In this document: one piece after another, positions 27,404 through 37,695 of the stretch | How positions within the stretch are numbered: the first letter of the stretch is position 1 | How the letters are laid out: the number at the start of each line of letters is the position of its first letter | Source: Enterocytospora artemiae | Lineage: Eukaryota; Microsporidia | Length of the DNA: 64,000 nucleotides | Assembly (NCBI GenBank): GCA_038659295.1 | Contig: JASNGC010000003.1 | Coordinates: 372,001-436,000 of the forward strand | Reading direction: 5' to 3' | The notes under the pieces: generated by a model | The model's database searches: none | Seen by the model: only the letters and a program-made list of their open reading frames with translations | Told to the model about the DNA's origin: nothing | Made by a program: the position numbers and the translations under genes

Positions 27404-30400
27404 ATGAATATTTTCAAAAACTCAAGTTTTTATTCATCATCCCCAGATCTGGTCGATATTGTCGAGAAGTTACAAAAACCATCCACAGAAACTCGTGCAA
27501 AGGCGCTGAAACGTTTACAAAAGAAGCTAGATCGTTTGGAAGATTCAAACTTCTCAGAATTACACAGAATATTTCCAGAGCCAGAATCCATTACTTTTCT
27601 ACTGTCTGTTTTGGCACCACTGATTGATTGTGAACCATCATCTTCAGACAGTGTGTGTCTGATGTCCAAGTCCATTTTGCGATTGATGCTCCTGTCATCT
27701 CCAAAAACAGTTATTCCGGTTCTCAACTCTATTGGCTTTCCAACTGTAGAATTTATAGTTAACAATGATATCTACAACAGGGCACTACTGAAGGGGATAA
27801 TAAAGGCTTATAAGAGGCGTTTTAAGGAAAAAGATAACACACAGTTTATTCAACACATGAACTCTAGCGATGGATCACGTAACGCTGCTGTGCTGCCAGA
27901 TGATTCACGCTTGAGTATTTTTCTGTATATTTTAGAGCATTCCAACAAGGATATTGATGGTTGCATTTCTGATTGCTCTATGTCCAACAAGGATATAAAT
28001 GATTGTATTTCTGATTTGTCCATATCTAACACCACTCCCACAAACTTTGCCGAAGACTTATATTTTCCAGTCAACTCTATTTCAAACATATTTGTCATTT
28101 TAAGAATTCTTCATTTGATTGATAAAGTCAAGGTGGCTTATCCAAAGATCCATAACGAAATTTATCACAAATTGTTGCTCGAGAAGGCTAAAGAAACTGG
28201 TGAAAACATCAGAAAATTCACTCTTATTGTGTCTATCCTGTTACAGTATTATTCCTATGTGGATGACGATACATATGAATATCTTTCGTGGTATCACGTA
28301 TTTCTAAATGATTTTTATCACTCAAAGGGAGAGTTGGCAGGTAAAAAATCCTTTGTGGAACACTCTTTAGATCCTGTTCGGTTTGTGTCTTTGCTCGTCA
28401 AACTTCCATCCGTTGATCATTTTAAGATATGTGTCAAGTCAGTTGAATGTTTGGAGATAGTTCTATATTACTTACCTATTTCCAGAAGACAAGATTACAT
28501 TTCAAAATATTTCAACGAGGAAATGGATCTATATGATGTATTATACAAATTTCAGACCATAAGTTATCTGGACAAAACCGAAGACCAATCACAAATTCAC
28601 AACTCTTTTACCGAAGTGGTGAAGTCGTTATCTATGATGCCAATTTTCTCAGATTCCTTGACTCTATCTCTTTTAAGGATCATCAAAGATTTGTCTGAAT
28701 ATCAATGCTCTGATAATGGAAATTTTCCCCCGTCCTTCGATTCTACACTTTTCAATTCTCTAGAACCTTTTTGTAATACAAAGAATGGGATATTACACAA
28801 ATATATAAATCAAACATACTTATTCCACCAAGAATTCAATGATAGATTTTCGGATGAGTCATTTGATGGATCGAAATTTAAATTTCTAGAGGATGTACTT
28901 CCTGTATTGGTCTACGCTGTAAAGGTCTTGCCTGCAAGGTATTTCTATTCACAGAACTATCAAACACTAGAGGATATCGACGAAGGACATCATGATCTTT
29001 CAGTGATTATTAGGGAGTATCCAGAATTGTTTGAAATGATAGATCCAAGGCTGTATGTGCTGTCCAAAGTTGTAGATGTGCTTCCAGCAAAGCTTGTAGT
29101 GAGTATTTTCAACGGTATTGGCCGAAGTAAGGTTAAGATGATATTTGATGAGTTATCGGCAATCAATTCAAATAGTAGCTCCATAAGCACATTATTCTCT
29201 TATTTTTTGAGAGATGAAGCTAGCAACTCCACAATAGATTACAGTCTTGTGTTTGATTCTGATTTACAAATTTGCAATAGATCTTTCTTAGGCTTTTTGC
29301 ATGCAAAGCAACCGGAGAAATTTTACAAGGGCGTTCTTGACTTTCTTAGTTTATTGAAAGTAAAAAGAAATATTTATTTTATAGATTGCATAGACCCAAA
29401 TCAGAAGAACAAACACCTGGAAAGTCAAGACATGTCACTCCCGGAAATAGATTTCCGAGTTTACTCAGTATTTGAGTGTTTGTCCACACACACCACCACT
29501 TCAAGCCCAGTGTTGCTTCAATTGAAAAATGTTTTATCATTTTTAGTATTTTCGACAGACATAGACAGGAACATCCCATACACAATAAACCTTGGTCAGA
29601 ATCAATTTATTATTGAATATCTAAAGAAGCACAGTCAGACAAATGAAGACACTTCCACTATTGAATATCTGAGTCATCCTACCTTGGATAGTTTAACTTC
29701 TGGTGAGCGAATGCCTCTAAACACCATACAGGATGATAAATCAACCTATGATTTTCCTGCTGTAGGCATGTTACCACTAGATCCTACATTTATAACCGAC
29801 AGCTATATTTCCAACATTTCCAATGTGTCGATGAGGAATATATTGCAAATCATGAATCTCGATAAGAATCTTGTACTTTTCACAATCTGTAGAGATGCTG
29901 GGGATTTTGTAATTCCTAGTCTAGTTCGACCACGGAGGTTGACTGCCTATGAAAAGTTTTTGAGTAGGGCTGTGGAGTTGGCAAAGAATTCGATAATCAG
30001 CACTACAACTTACATTGAGGAGGAAGATGGTAGTTGTGAAATATCTGTTGATGATGAATCAAAATCCTTTTTTCCAGGTCTTCTCGACTACCCAAATTGT
30101 TACTTCACAATATTAATTCGAGCATTAGAAATTATAAAGGATATCGAGACGGTAATTTATATCGAAAAGGAAATTTCAAAAGAGTTGGAAAGTGACAGGA
30201 CGGCAGAGCCACCGATAGTTTTGGCCTTAAAAATCTTTCTGGAAAATGCTACTGAGCATGAATTAAAAATGTTTGGTAGGGTGCTTCCCAACATTTACAG
30301 AACCATTCTATTAATGCAGAATAATTCCAATGGAAGTGCTCAAATATCTAAAATTGGTAATGTTTTAAGAGATATCAAGGTTCCTCGTCCCATGCCATTT

Positions 30401-30901
30401 TTTGATATATTAGATTCAAATTATCTTGGCAAAATTGCATCTACAAAAATACCAAATACAAAAATATATCAGATAAGATCAGCCGAATACTCTATAGTCA
30501 AGTTTGTATACACAATCGATTCTACGGACAATTTCTTAGAGATTCAGATTCCAAAGGACTTCAGAGTCCAGATTAAGATGATCAATACTGATACGAACAG
30601 AAGTGTTCTCATCAACCAGATTTTACACAATTTGATAATGTGTACACTCCAGAAGACGACAAAAATATTGGAAATATTTTATGTGTGGAAAAAACATTTG
30701 GATGATAAGCTAAGCAAATATAAGGAATGCCTGATCTGCTATTCCATTATTGATCAAAAATCCAAGGCATTTCCCAGAGATGAGTGTAAGAATTGTAAGA
30801 CCAAGTATCATAGAAGTTGCATTTTTAGGTGGATAGGTGAATCTAGAGATAGCCTCTGTCCAATATGTCGAGTTGAATTGAACTTTGAAAGTGAGCGATG
30901 A
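27404..30901 (+). CDS. LTN1: E3 ubiquitin ligase Listerin (Ltn1)
   Basis: The ribosome-quality-control ligase that ubiquitinates nascent chains on stalled 60S subunits. The 1165-residue protein has the Listerin layout: a conserved N-terminal helical region (SPDLVDIVEKLQ, then TRAKALKRLQKKL), a long HEAT/helical rod, a RWD-like region, and a C-terminal variant RING (CLICYSIID, CKNCKTKYHRSCIFRW, CPICR; about 1107-1158). It is about 400 residues shorter than yeast Ltn1. A 42-base imperfect tandem duplication lies at 27941-28024. CCCCC at 27394-27398 fixes the start. Confidence 0.88.
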   Translation: MNIFKNSSFYSSSPDLVDIVEKLQKPSTETRAKALKRLQKKLDRLEDSNFSELHRIFPEPESITFLLSVLAPLIDCEPSSSDSVCLMSKSILRLMLLSSPKTVIPVLNSIGFPTVEFIVNNDIYNRALLKGIIKAYKRRFKEKDNTQFIQHMNSSDGSRNAAVLPDDSRLSIFLYILEHSNKDIDGCISDCSMSNKDINDCISDLSISNTTPTNFAEDLYFPVNSISNIFVILRILHLIDKVKVAYPKIHNEIYHKLLLEKAKETGENIRKFTLIVSILLQYYSYVDDDTYEYLSWYHVFLNDFYHSKGELAGKKSFVEHSLDPVRFVSLLVKLPSVDHFKICVKSVECLEIVLYYLPISRRQDYISKYFNEEMDLYDVLYKFQTISYLDKTEDQSQIHNSFTEVVKSLSMMPIFSDSLTLSLLRIIKDLSEYQCSDNGNFPPSFDSTLFNSLEPFCNTKNGILHKYINQTYLFHQEFNDRFSDESFDGSKFKFLEDVLPVLVYAVKVLPARYFYSQNYQTLEDIDEGHHDLSVIIREYPELFEMIDPRLYVLSKVVDVLPAKLVVSIFNGIGRSKVKMIFDELSAINSNSSSISTLFSYFLRDEASNSTIDYSLVFDSDLQICNRSFLGFLHAKQPEKFYKGVLDFLSLLKVKRNIYFIDCIDPNQKNKHLESQDMSLPEIDFRVYSVFECLSTHTTTSSPVLLQLKNVLSFLVFSTDIDRNIPYTINLGQNQFIIEYLKKHSQTNEDTSTIEYLSHPTLDSLTSGERMPLNTIQDDKSTYDFPAVGMLPLDPTFITDSYISNISNVSMRNILQIMNLDKNLVLFTICRDAGDFVIPSLVRPRRLTAYEKFLSRAVELAKNSIISTTTYIEEEDGSCEISVDDESKSFFPGLLDYPNCYFTILIRALEIIKDIETVIYIEKEISKELESDRTAEPPIVLALKIFLENATEHELKMFGRVLPNIYRTILLMQNNSNGSAQISKIGNVLRDIKVPRPMPFFDILDSNYLGKIASTKIPNTKIYQIRSAEYSIVKFVYTIDSTDNFLEIQIPKDFRVQIKMINTDTNRSVLINQILHNLIMCTLQKTTKILEIFYVWKKHLDDKLSKYKECLICYSIIDQKSKAFPRDECKNCKTKYHRSCIFRWIGESRDSLCPICRVELNFESER
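27941..28024 (+). repeat. 42-base tandem duplication inside the Listerin gene
   Basis: Two adjacent 42-base units (27941-27982 and 27983-28024) each begin TCCAACAAGGATAT. They encode two 14-residue copies starting SNKDI, and a third partial copy (SNTT) follows. The unit length keeps the frame. The copies differ at several bases, so the duplication is not very recent. Confidence 0.8.
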
Positions 30902-31108
30902 GATGATATTTCCAGTGCTCCTATGAATTGTTGAAGTGGCATGTATCAATAATAAATTTGCAATGCCGATATATGATATGTACTATGATTTTAATGAACG
31001 GCCAGTTTAAATTAAATATGTTATTTATTGAAGTGTTAAATAATTGCTGGGCCATGGGTTGTTGATTGATTATAGGACTGATATTTGCAGTGAAATACCC
31101 TCCTGCAT

Positions 31109-31181
31109 GCCCGCATAGCTCAGTCGGTAGAGCACCAGACTTTTAATCTGGGAGTCACGGGTTCGAGCCCCGTTGTGGGTG
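31109..31181 (+). tRNA. tRNA-Lys (anticodon TTT)
   Basis: A complete 73-base cloverleaf without intron. The acceptor GCCCGCA pairs with TGTGGGT with two G-U pairs and a G discriminator. The D-arm is GCTC/GAGC. The anticodon stem CCAGA/TCTGG has loop CTTTTAA and anticodon TTT at 31142-31144. The T-arm is ACGGG-TTCGAGC-CCCGT. The internal A and B boxes are intact. It is the only tRNA in the window and stands between Listerin and polymerase alpha. Confidence 0.97.
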
Positions 31182-31356
31182 TGTGAATTTTTCTAGATGT
31201 CTTTTTGTACTCTCAACTCAGAATGTTTTCGTCCTGTAGTATATTATATTCACTCATTAATATGTTGTAAAGTAATAACACATCACCAAAACCTTCTCCA
31301 GTAGAAGATGTTTTCGACAATGTACTGCATGGCTAAAAATCTCATCAAATAATTTA

Positions 31357-34050
31357 TTATTGCAGTTGCAGGTAATGTTGAATTTCCTTAGAAAAATACT
31401 TGGATAGATCTATTATCCTGTAGGATGACATTGCAGAGTACTTCTTACACATGGAAATGATTTCAGGGAATTCGGAAAATGTATCCTGTAAATTTGTGAT
31501 TAGATCATCGAAATCTTTGTTTTTAATACCGATCTTTAGGTCTTTTTTGCAGAAGTAGCACTGCGTAAAGTGGTTTCTGTAAATTATTCCGCAATCAATG
31601 CATTCCGATTTGTATTGATACAAATCACAGCCTGATCTGAGCAATAGGTATGCACTTTTGAAATAGAATGATTTGGGGATCTGGACTTGGCACTTTTGAC
31701 AGGCATCAAGAGGTTCCTGAACATTTTGACAACACTCTGTCGTAAATGTCATCTTTCCATGGGGCATCCGATTATTAGACACGGACTTGGCATTGAAAAT
31801 AAGTGCAATCTTATCAAGATGGACTTTTCTTAAGGGAGCCAGTATTCTAAAGAGAGGAGGAAGTATTTGATTCTTAATATAATATGGTAAATCAACGTCA
31901 AAATTTTCTTCCGGATGAAATCCCCTATTGCTAATCGGCCCATGGCCAGCGCCAATCACATAGTTGACGATATCATTTTGTTTAAAGTGAACTCCAGAGC
32001 TTTGAAGCCTCTTGGCCAGGTTGATGTGAGGCAAACTGATTAGATTGGTATAGGCAGATGGATCCTTACTTAGTACACTAGACATTATAAAATCTTCCAC
32101 AGGTCTTTTTGATAACTTGGAGTAGTATTCCAAGCAAAGATCATAAATTCTTTCAGAAATTGGATTTCCCACCTCAGGATGATTTCCAGTGGATAAATCA
32201 CCATGAATGGTCTGATTCTCACCATGCTGTGCCTCCTCGGCAACTCTTGTCTTGTCTGCTAACTCATCATCTTTTAAAACAATATCAAGAACCTTGACAG
32301 ATAACTCTGTAGATGCCCTGCAGTAGTCTCTTCTGACAATCTCCAGACCCTTGGTTTCAATAATAGACCCATTCATATCAAAAATAAGCCCGGCATATTT
32401 CTTCTTTGTATACAGCAACAGCTTACTAAAGCAACATTCTACTTCTATCTCAATATGCTTATACTTGGTATTGATCTGATCCTGGAGGAACGCCACAGAT
32501 TCAAGAGCTGCTCTATAATATTTTCGTCTACCGGGGTATCTTGTATGTATCATAATAGAGTCAGTGTCTCCATAAATTACCTTCATTCCACATTTCTCTG
32601 CAATGCACTTGGTATCTTTTAGAATAGCCCTACCCTTTGCTGTTATAAAGGCTGCCATCCTAAAATTACAAAAGCGGGAGTGTGAAAATCCCAGACATCC
32701 ATAAATGGAATTGGCTGTCAGCTTCAATACCTTTTGTCTTGTATCCAAGGCCAGCATTTGAGAGTCAGCTTGTTCCTTCTTCATTTCGTTCTTAATCTCC
32801 TGTCGTCGATTTACTAATTTCTTCAGAATCTTGGGCAGGAAAGTGTCCTCCTCTCCTTGGGAAAATTTATCCGCACACTCATCTTCATCTAGGATCTCAT
32901 CATCAGAAAAACCAACTGTCGAGAAACACACATTGAATTCCTGTATAATCGATGGATACAACGAGTTAAAATCGAGCAGAAGAACAATATCTTCATAAAA
33001 GCCCTTCTCCGGCTCTAGTACCAGTCCTCCAGAATATTTTGAGCTAGAGCTGTTAATACCTACAGGAAATAAGTATCCATGCTCATATAACTCGTGCAGC
33101 AGCGTATACTCTATCCTTTCTGCTCTAGAGTTTGTCAGGCATTTATTTAGCATATATCCACTGATTTCAGACATTTCTTTTGCCAAGGTTAGCACATTCA
33201 TTCTAGAAAATATTTGCAGCATAGCCTTTGAATCTCCAATCAATCCCTGGATTCTGTCCACACCATACTCTTTAGATAATTCATCAATGGAAAAGTCTCT
33301 CCCCTTGATGGTTCCCATAGAAAAATTGAATAGATCACAAAAGAGTCTGTTTCTGATGTTAATCTTCCTATTTAAGCCGAAGTTGTGGCAAATAATCAGG
33401 TCTGGATCTTGAGTTCTTATCACATTCAATAGACCAGAGTGAACTCCATCCAATGTACCAAAACTCTCTTCTTTTGGGCTTATGCCATTGGCGTCCACAT
33501 GCCTTCCATATACTTCCGTTTTTCCGTCATTATAGACATATCGAACAATTCTGTCATTATATGTCTCTATGGCAATTGAGCATAGTTTTAATTTTTCCAA
33601 ACAGCCCATTCTAACAAATTTAATATCCCTAAAATCAGTATTTTTCCCTGTAACTTCAACGATGCATGGCCCCATGAGTTTCTTAGAGATCACAACGTTT
33701 TCAACCGGGTTGCTGAACTCTGTATGTGCCATTTCACAATAATCAGACTCAAAATTCTCTAGATTAGCATTTTCGGCAAACTTGACTTTTAAAAGATTGA
33801 GGGTTCTTTCCAAGCTTCTTATAAACATGTTTTTTCTGGTTGTATGCTCCACTGAAACCACTTTGAAAGCCTTGTTTAAATCGGAAATGAGCTCTTCTCT
33901 CCTACCCTCGGAGTGAAGAAAGTAGATGTCTGAGAATATATTTTTGACAGTGATTGTTTGGATGGACGCTTCAATTTCTTCCGGATTCTTTCCGTGCAAA
34001 TACACCTCAGAATCATTCTTCTGCTCAATGTTGTAAATTTGGAAAAGCAT
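31357..34050 (-). CDS. POL1: DNA polymerase alpha catalytic subunit (shortened)
   Basis: Family-B polymerase that extends primase primers. Polymerase motif A is DFNSLYPSIIQEFN with the alpha-type IIQE, motif B is KLTANSIYGCLGF and motif C is YGDTDSI. GLVLEPEKGFY just before motif A is also typical of alpha, not delta. The C-terminal zinc modules are present (CxxC pairs around CQKC and ECIDCG...CYFCKKD). The protein is 897 residues, about 550 short of yeast Pol1, mainly at the N-terminus. The first ATG is 34050; the frame is open only two codons further, to a TTG, and then a stop. No clear CCC tract precedes it. The exonuclease-like region appears degenerate, as expected for alpha. Confidence 0.9.
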   Translation of the reverse strand: MLFQIYNIEQKNDSEVYLHGKNPEEIEASIQTITVKNIFSDIYFLHSEGRREELISDLNKAFKVVSVEHTTRKNMFIRSLERTLNLLKVKFAENANLENFESDYCEMAHTEFSNPVENVVISKKLMGPCIVEVTGKNTDFRDIKFVRMGCLEKLKLCSIAIETYNDRIVRYVYNDGKTEVYGRHVDANGISPKEESFGTLDGVHSGLLNVIRTQDPDLIICHNFGLNRKINIRNRLFCDLFNFSMGTIKGRDFSIDELSKEYGVDRIQGLIGDSKAMLQIFSRMNVLTLAKEMSEISGYMLNKCLTNSRAERIEYTLLHELYEHGYLFPVGINSSSSKYSGGLVLEPEKGFYEDIVLLLDFNSLYPSIIQEFNVCFSTVGFSDDEILDEDECADKFSQGEEDTFLPKILKKLVNRRQEIKNEMKKEQADSQMLALDTRQKVLKLTANSIYGCLGFSHSRFCNFRMAAFITAKGRAILKDTKCIAEKCGMKVIYGDTDSIMIHTRYPGRRKYYRAALESVAFLQDQINTKYKHIEIEVECCFSKLLLYTKKKYAGLIFDMNGSIIETKGLEIVRRDYCRASTELSVKVLDIVLKDDELADKTRVAEEAQHGENQTIHGDLSTGNHPEVGNPISERIYDLCLEYYSKLSKRPVEDFIMSSVLSKDPSAYTNLISLPHINLAKRLQSSGVHFKQNDIVNYVIGAGHGPISNRGFHPEENFDVDLPYYIKNQILPPLFRILAPLRKVHLDKIALIFNAKSVSNNRMPHGKMTFTTECCQNVQEPLDACQKCQVQIPKSFYFKSAYLLLRSGCDLYQYKSECIDCGIIYRNHFTQCYFCKKDLKIGIKNKDFDDLITNLQDTFSEFPEIISMCKKYSAMSSYRIIDLSKYFSKEIQHYLQLQ

Positions 34051-34190
34051 GGCCAAAATTGCAAAGGAATTTTATAAATCAAGATGACCGCCACTCCTCA
34101 GGGTCTCAGGATAAAATGCCTTTATTAAATTCGCTGTGCTGCTCGGTTTTGAAACAAGTTCCTCCTAAAATTTCTTCTTTATTTACCCCC

Positions 34191-34640
34191 ATGAAAAATA
34201 CTTACAGTCGAAGTACCTTCTACCTTTCCACACTTTTCAACTGTACAGTCATCTTGTTATTTGCCATATTTGCCACCTCTGCTTTACGACCGCAGCCTCC
34301 CATTACTGCTAATCTGAAGGTGCCCTTATTTGGATCCAGTGGAAGAAATTGTTATTTACGATTTGAGCCAAACATCGATCTGACATCTCAGTTCAATTTC
34401 AATACCAAACAGATTTTCCTGTATCTTCTGTGTAAGACACCAAACCGCACGGAAATGTGCTGGTCAAAGCTTATTCTAAAGGGAGATAGCTATAGATTGT
34501 TTGATAAGGAATCATACAACTATATGTTTAGTTCGGGTGGAGACGAGAATCCCACATTCGAACTAAGGGGAAATATTTATCCATATGTGGGAAGATTAAA
34601 GGATGTTGGGTACGGGGAGCTCAGATATGAGAAGAAATAA
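34191..34640 (+). CDS. SPC3: Signal peptidase complex subunit 3 (SPC22/23)
   Basis: A structural subunit of the ER signal peptidase. The 149-residue product has one N-terminal membrane anchor (about 16-35) and then a lumenal beta-rich domain with the family signature NIDLTSQFNFNTKQIFLYLL, followed by CWSKLILKGD and the YNYMF segment. The size fits the family. TTTACCCCC touches the ATG. The open frame starts far upstream inside the polymerase alpha gene on the other strand, and that part is a shadow. The gene is divergent from polymerase alpha with a gap of 140 bases. Confidence 0.85.
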   Translation: MKNTYSRSTFYLSTLFNCTVILLFAIFATSALRPQPPITANLKVPLFGSSGRNCYLRFEPNIDLTSQFNFNTKQIFLYLLCKTPNRTEMCWSKLILKGDSYRLFDKESYNYMFSSGGDENPTFELRGNIYPYVGRLKDVGYGELRYEKK

Positions 34641-34872
34641 ATACTTTACCATAGTCTAAGGTTTAACAATACTACTTTCTAACCCAAATAAGGATTTACC
34701 GGAGGTATTTTTGACCAGCATACAACTATCATCAATATTTTCAGTTGTATAATAATTTCTGGCATGATACTGTCTTATTTCAATATTCTTTTATAAATCA
34801 TGCACGCAAGCTATTCAGCAACAAATAGCTCTTAGAAAAATTATGCTTCTATGAATTAAATATTCCACTTTA

Positions 34873-37419
34873 TTAAATAACATACTGCTCGTCCTTATCC
34901 TTTTCTTCAAATATGCTAGGATATGGCATCCCACTTAAAAACGTGTCAAGAACGAAGCGATCAAACCCATCATATTCTGAATATGAATAATGGCCAGACT
35001 CCATTTCTACTAGTCCTTTTAGAAGGATCTTAATATCGTTTAGATTCTTCCCAGATGAATAAAGATGATTCGAATCATCAGGGCAATTTGGAAATCCTTC
35101 ATGATTTTTAATTAATCGTATATTCGAATTATAAAGTTTGATTAAATGGCCATAAATCTGCTGATAGGCACAATTTCCTGAATAAATCTCTCCTGCATAA
35201 TCAACCAAGCACTTCAGCACTCTATCCATGAAATAGTATGCACTCTCATCTTGATAAAAGTCTCTTGATGGCTCAGCAACTTCATTCTCAGTGATATTCA
35301 TCTCTCCCTTGGAATTGTTCTGCTGCTTCCAAGTAGTATATGCTTCCCCGTGTTTCTGGTAGTTTTGTCCTGGATAATTCTCCATGATCTTCAGCTTTCT
35401 TAATGCGGGATATTTTCCAATGATTCTAAAAACCGAAGTCAATAGATGAGAATTGTTGCTGAACTTAAACACCATATTGATATACTCATTCAAGTTCACC
35501 ACATCACATTCATTCATCATCGAAGTCAGTCTAATGTAAAACAGTGTGTACATGTCAATGGAACCATTCTCAGGTGTAGAGCACCGTAAGTATTTGCCAA
35601 TATTAAGTTTATAGTTGAGTGATATCCCCGGAAAGTAAGATAAGATAGTGACGATGGCCTTATAGACGGATTTAAAATTCATGGTATTAAAGTATCCAGA
35701 GTTGATGTAGTTTAGGAATGAAATTACCTCCTCATTCTCACAGATTATTGAGGAGCTGCTATTTTCCAACTCATCTGATTTGAAAGTTTCCGACAATAAC
35801 TCTTTGTCACAGATCAAGGCCTCTTCTACCTTCGATTGGTTGTCATCACACTTTGTGGACAATTCTTCGGTTTTACTATTGGTAGTGTCGGCAATTAACT
35901 TGCCACTTTGTACATTTTCTGTACTGTCCTCTTGGCATCTCAAGGAATAATCAATACAAAAAGCTTGGCCATCGTCTGGCACCTGATTTGCCAGGTCTTC
36001 AAATTTTTGATTGGAATTCTCTCCAGCTGAGCTTGTACTCTTGGAAACACCATTGTTAATGTTTTTACACATTTTCTCCTTGTCGGTGGCATGAATATTC
36101 TTGAGATCGTCTCCATTACAGGTAGAAATATATCCATTTTCTAATCCATATTCCACAAAAGACTGGATTAATTTGTTTTTGATTCTATGCATTTGTTTCA
36201 TTATAAATCTGGTTGTCTCAGGTCCAACTTCGCTTGATGAACCCTTGCACATTATTTTTAATACTATTTCAACATTATAGTCCAGAACATTCTGAATCCT
36301 AAGGAATTTTGATCTGTCACCACTCATCTGCATATTTCCATTCCTCAATAGTCTAGACACATTATGAACGTAAATTGACGAAAGAAGCGATGAAATTAGA
36401 CTATTTGTCACATACAAGTCACTTGCAAGCACATTAATCTTTCTCAGTATAGTTTCTGATTTTTTAACTGTAGTTTTGATGCCGGTGTAAATGCTGCAAT
36501 CTTGTGCTGAATTTCCAGAACCATCCCTGCCGAGTTTTTGATTAGTTATTACCAATTGACCAAAATCGGAACCTGATGCTTCAGCATCTCCGTTGAAGTG
36601 TTCCTTTTCCGTAGTAATCTTTCTAGTTGTATATGGGAGCAACATTTGGAAATGTCTTGTCATGTCCAACAGGTCGATGTAAGACATAATAATCCTGGTC
36701 CAGCATCTGCAGACTAAAGATAACTTGTTGGCTCTAAAATGATCGCCCTTTGGGAAGTGGTTGGGAAAGTTCTCGATGTCTAAGCTCGGAAACTCAATGG
36801 TTGTATGCCGATCAATCTCAAAACTAAATGATAAGGAATCATCAGAGACACATGAATTCAGGGATAAGTCGACCGAAGAACTGGTAGAATCTCCACTTGA
36901 ATCAGATTCACTACTGTAGTTGGCCTCAGAATATTCGTCTCCACAATATTCTTTGTATTTACTCCTTTCAATGTTTTCTTTCACGGAATACTCCAGTTCA
37001 TCATATGTCGAATCTGTCTTGACTTCACTTTCACTGTCTTCCTTGTCTAGGCTGTTACTATGAGCTGGATCATAGATAGGTGTCTTATACAATGGATTGT
37101 ACCTGACAATCTGCACAAACCTATCGATCTTCTTCCTGAACAATTCTTTAAATTGCTCATTAGAGACAAAATACTCCTCCAAAAGACAAATATCCTTGAA
37201 GTACGGGAAATTGTCTATAAAGTAGTCCATATTCTTAATGTAGAATGAAACTGTTTCCCTATCATTCAATTCATAAAGAGTAAAATCAGTGACTAATTTC
37301 TTGTGGAGAATCAAATTGATTGAAACAGAAGGACTTTCCATAGAGCCACTTGCTGTGACATTACTATTTACCTCACCAGTTCCACTAGAATTACTGTCAT
37401 CATGATCACTAAGACTCAT
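34873..37419 (-). CDS. Large protein with acidic Ser-rich segment, unknown
   Basis: An 848-residue protein in a clean frame. It has a Ser/Asn-rich N-terminus, a helical part (about 30-110), an acidic Ser/Glu/Asp-rich region (about 120-200), a helical block (about 225-430), a second polar linker (about 450-560) and a helical C-terminal domain (about 565-840). I see no catalytic motif, membrane span or zinc site. AACC lies just before the ATG at 37419. It could be a scaffold of a nuclear or trafficking complex. It lacks a U-box, so I rejected Ufd2. Confidence 0.7.
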   Translation of the reverse strand: MSLSDHDDSNSSGTGEVNSNVTASGSMESPSVSINLILHKKLVTDFTLYELNDRETVSFYIKNMDYFIDNFPYFKDICLLEEYFVSNEQFKELFRKKIDRFVQIVRYNPLYKTPIYDPAHSNSLDKEDSESEVKTDSTYDELEYSVKENIERSKYKEYCGDEYSEANYSSESDSSGDSTSSSVDLSLNSCVSDDSLSFSFEIDRHTTIEFPSLDIENFPNHFPKGDHFRANKLSLVCRCWTRIIMSYIDLLDMTRHFQMLLPYTTRKITTEKEHFNGDAEASGSDFGQLVITNQKLGRDGSGNSAQDCSIYTGIKTTVKKSETILRKINVLASDLYVTNSLISSLLSSIYVHNVSRLLRNGNMQMSGDRSKFLRIQNVLDYNVEIVLKIMCKGSSSEVGPETTRFIMKQMHRIKNKLIQSFVEYGLENGYISTCNGDDLKNIHATDKEKMCKNINNGVSKSTSSAGENSNQKFEDLANQVPDDGQAFCIDYSLRCQEDSTENVQSGKLIADTTNSKTEELSTKCDDNQSKVEEALICDKELLSETFKSDELENSSSSIICENEEVISFLNYINSGYFNTMNFKSVYKAIVTILSYFPGISLNYKLNIGKYLRCSTPENGSIDMYTLFYIRLTSMMNECDVVNLNEYINMVFKFSNNSHLLTSVFRIIGKYPALRKLKIMENYPGQNYQKHGEAYTTWKQQNNSKGEMNITENEVAEPSRDFYQDESAYYFMDRVLKCLVDYAGEIYSGNCAYQQIYGHLIKLYNSNIRLIKNHEGFPNCPDDSNHLYSSGKNLNDIKILLKGLVEMESGHYSYSEYDGFDRFVLDTFLSGMPYPSIFEEKDKDEQYVI

Positions 37420-37695
37420 GGTTAAAAAAAAACAAACAAAATATAATAAAAAATATATTCAAGCAAATCCTGGTAAGCTGCAATAATATGGTGTACCTAA
37501 CGTATTTGAAAGACTCGGCTCTCTCAGCAGAGACGAGGAACAGATTAATCCACTTAGAATATGTAAGTGGTTCATTGCAATTGCTTATCAACATTATCAA
37601 ATATTATTTCCAACATAAGACCTACTACCGAATATATTCATGCTTTCATATTGTATAAATTTATTTAAAATACTCGTAAAGCGAACCATAGAATC

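Noticed and set aside
33954..34190. N-terminal extension of SPC3
   Set aside because: Overlaps the polymerase alpha gene on the other strand. The ATG at 34191 has TTTACCCCC before it and gives the normal length.
34873..37419. Ufd2-type ubiquitin ligase identity
   Set aside because: No U-box at the C-terminus and no convincing core motif.
37409..37600. 63-codon minus-strand ORF with possible short-intron-like GT...CAG
   Set aside because: Overlaps the start of the neighbouring gene in another frame, has no CCC signal, and splicing does not yield a recognisable protein.
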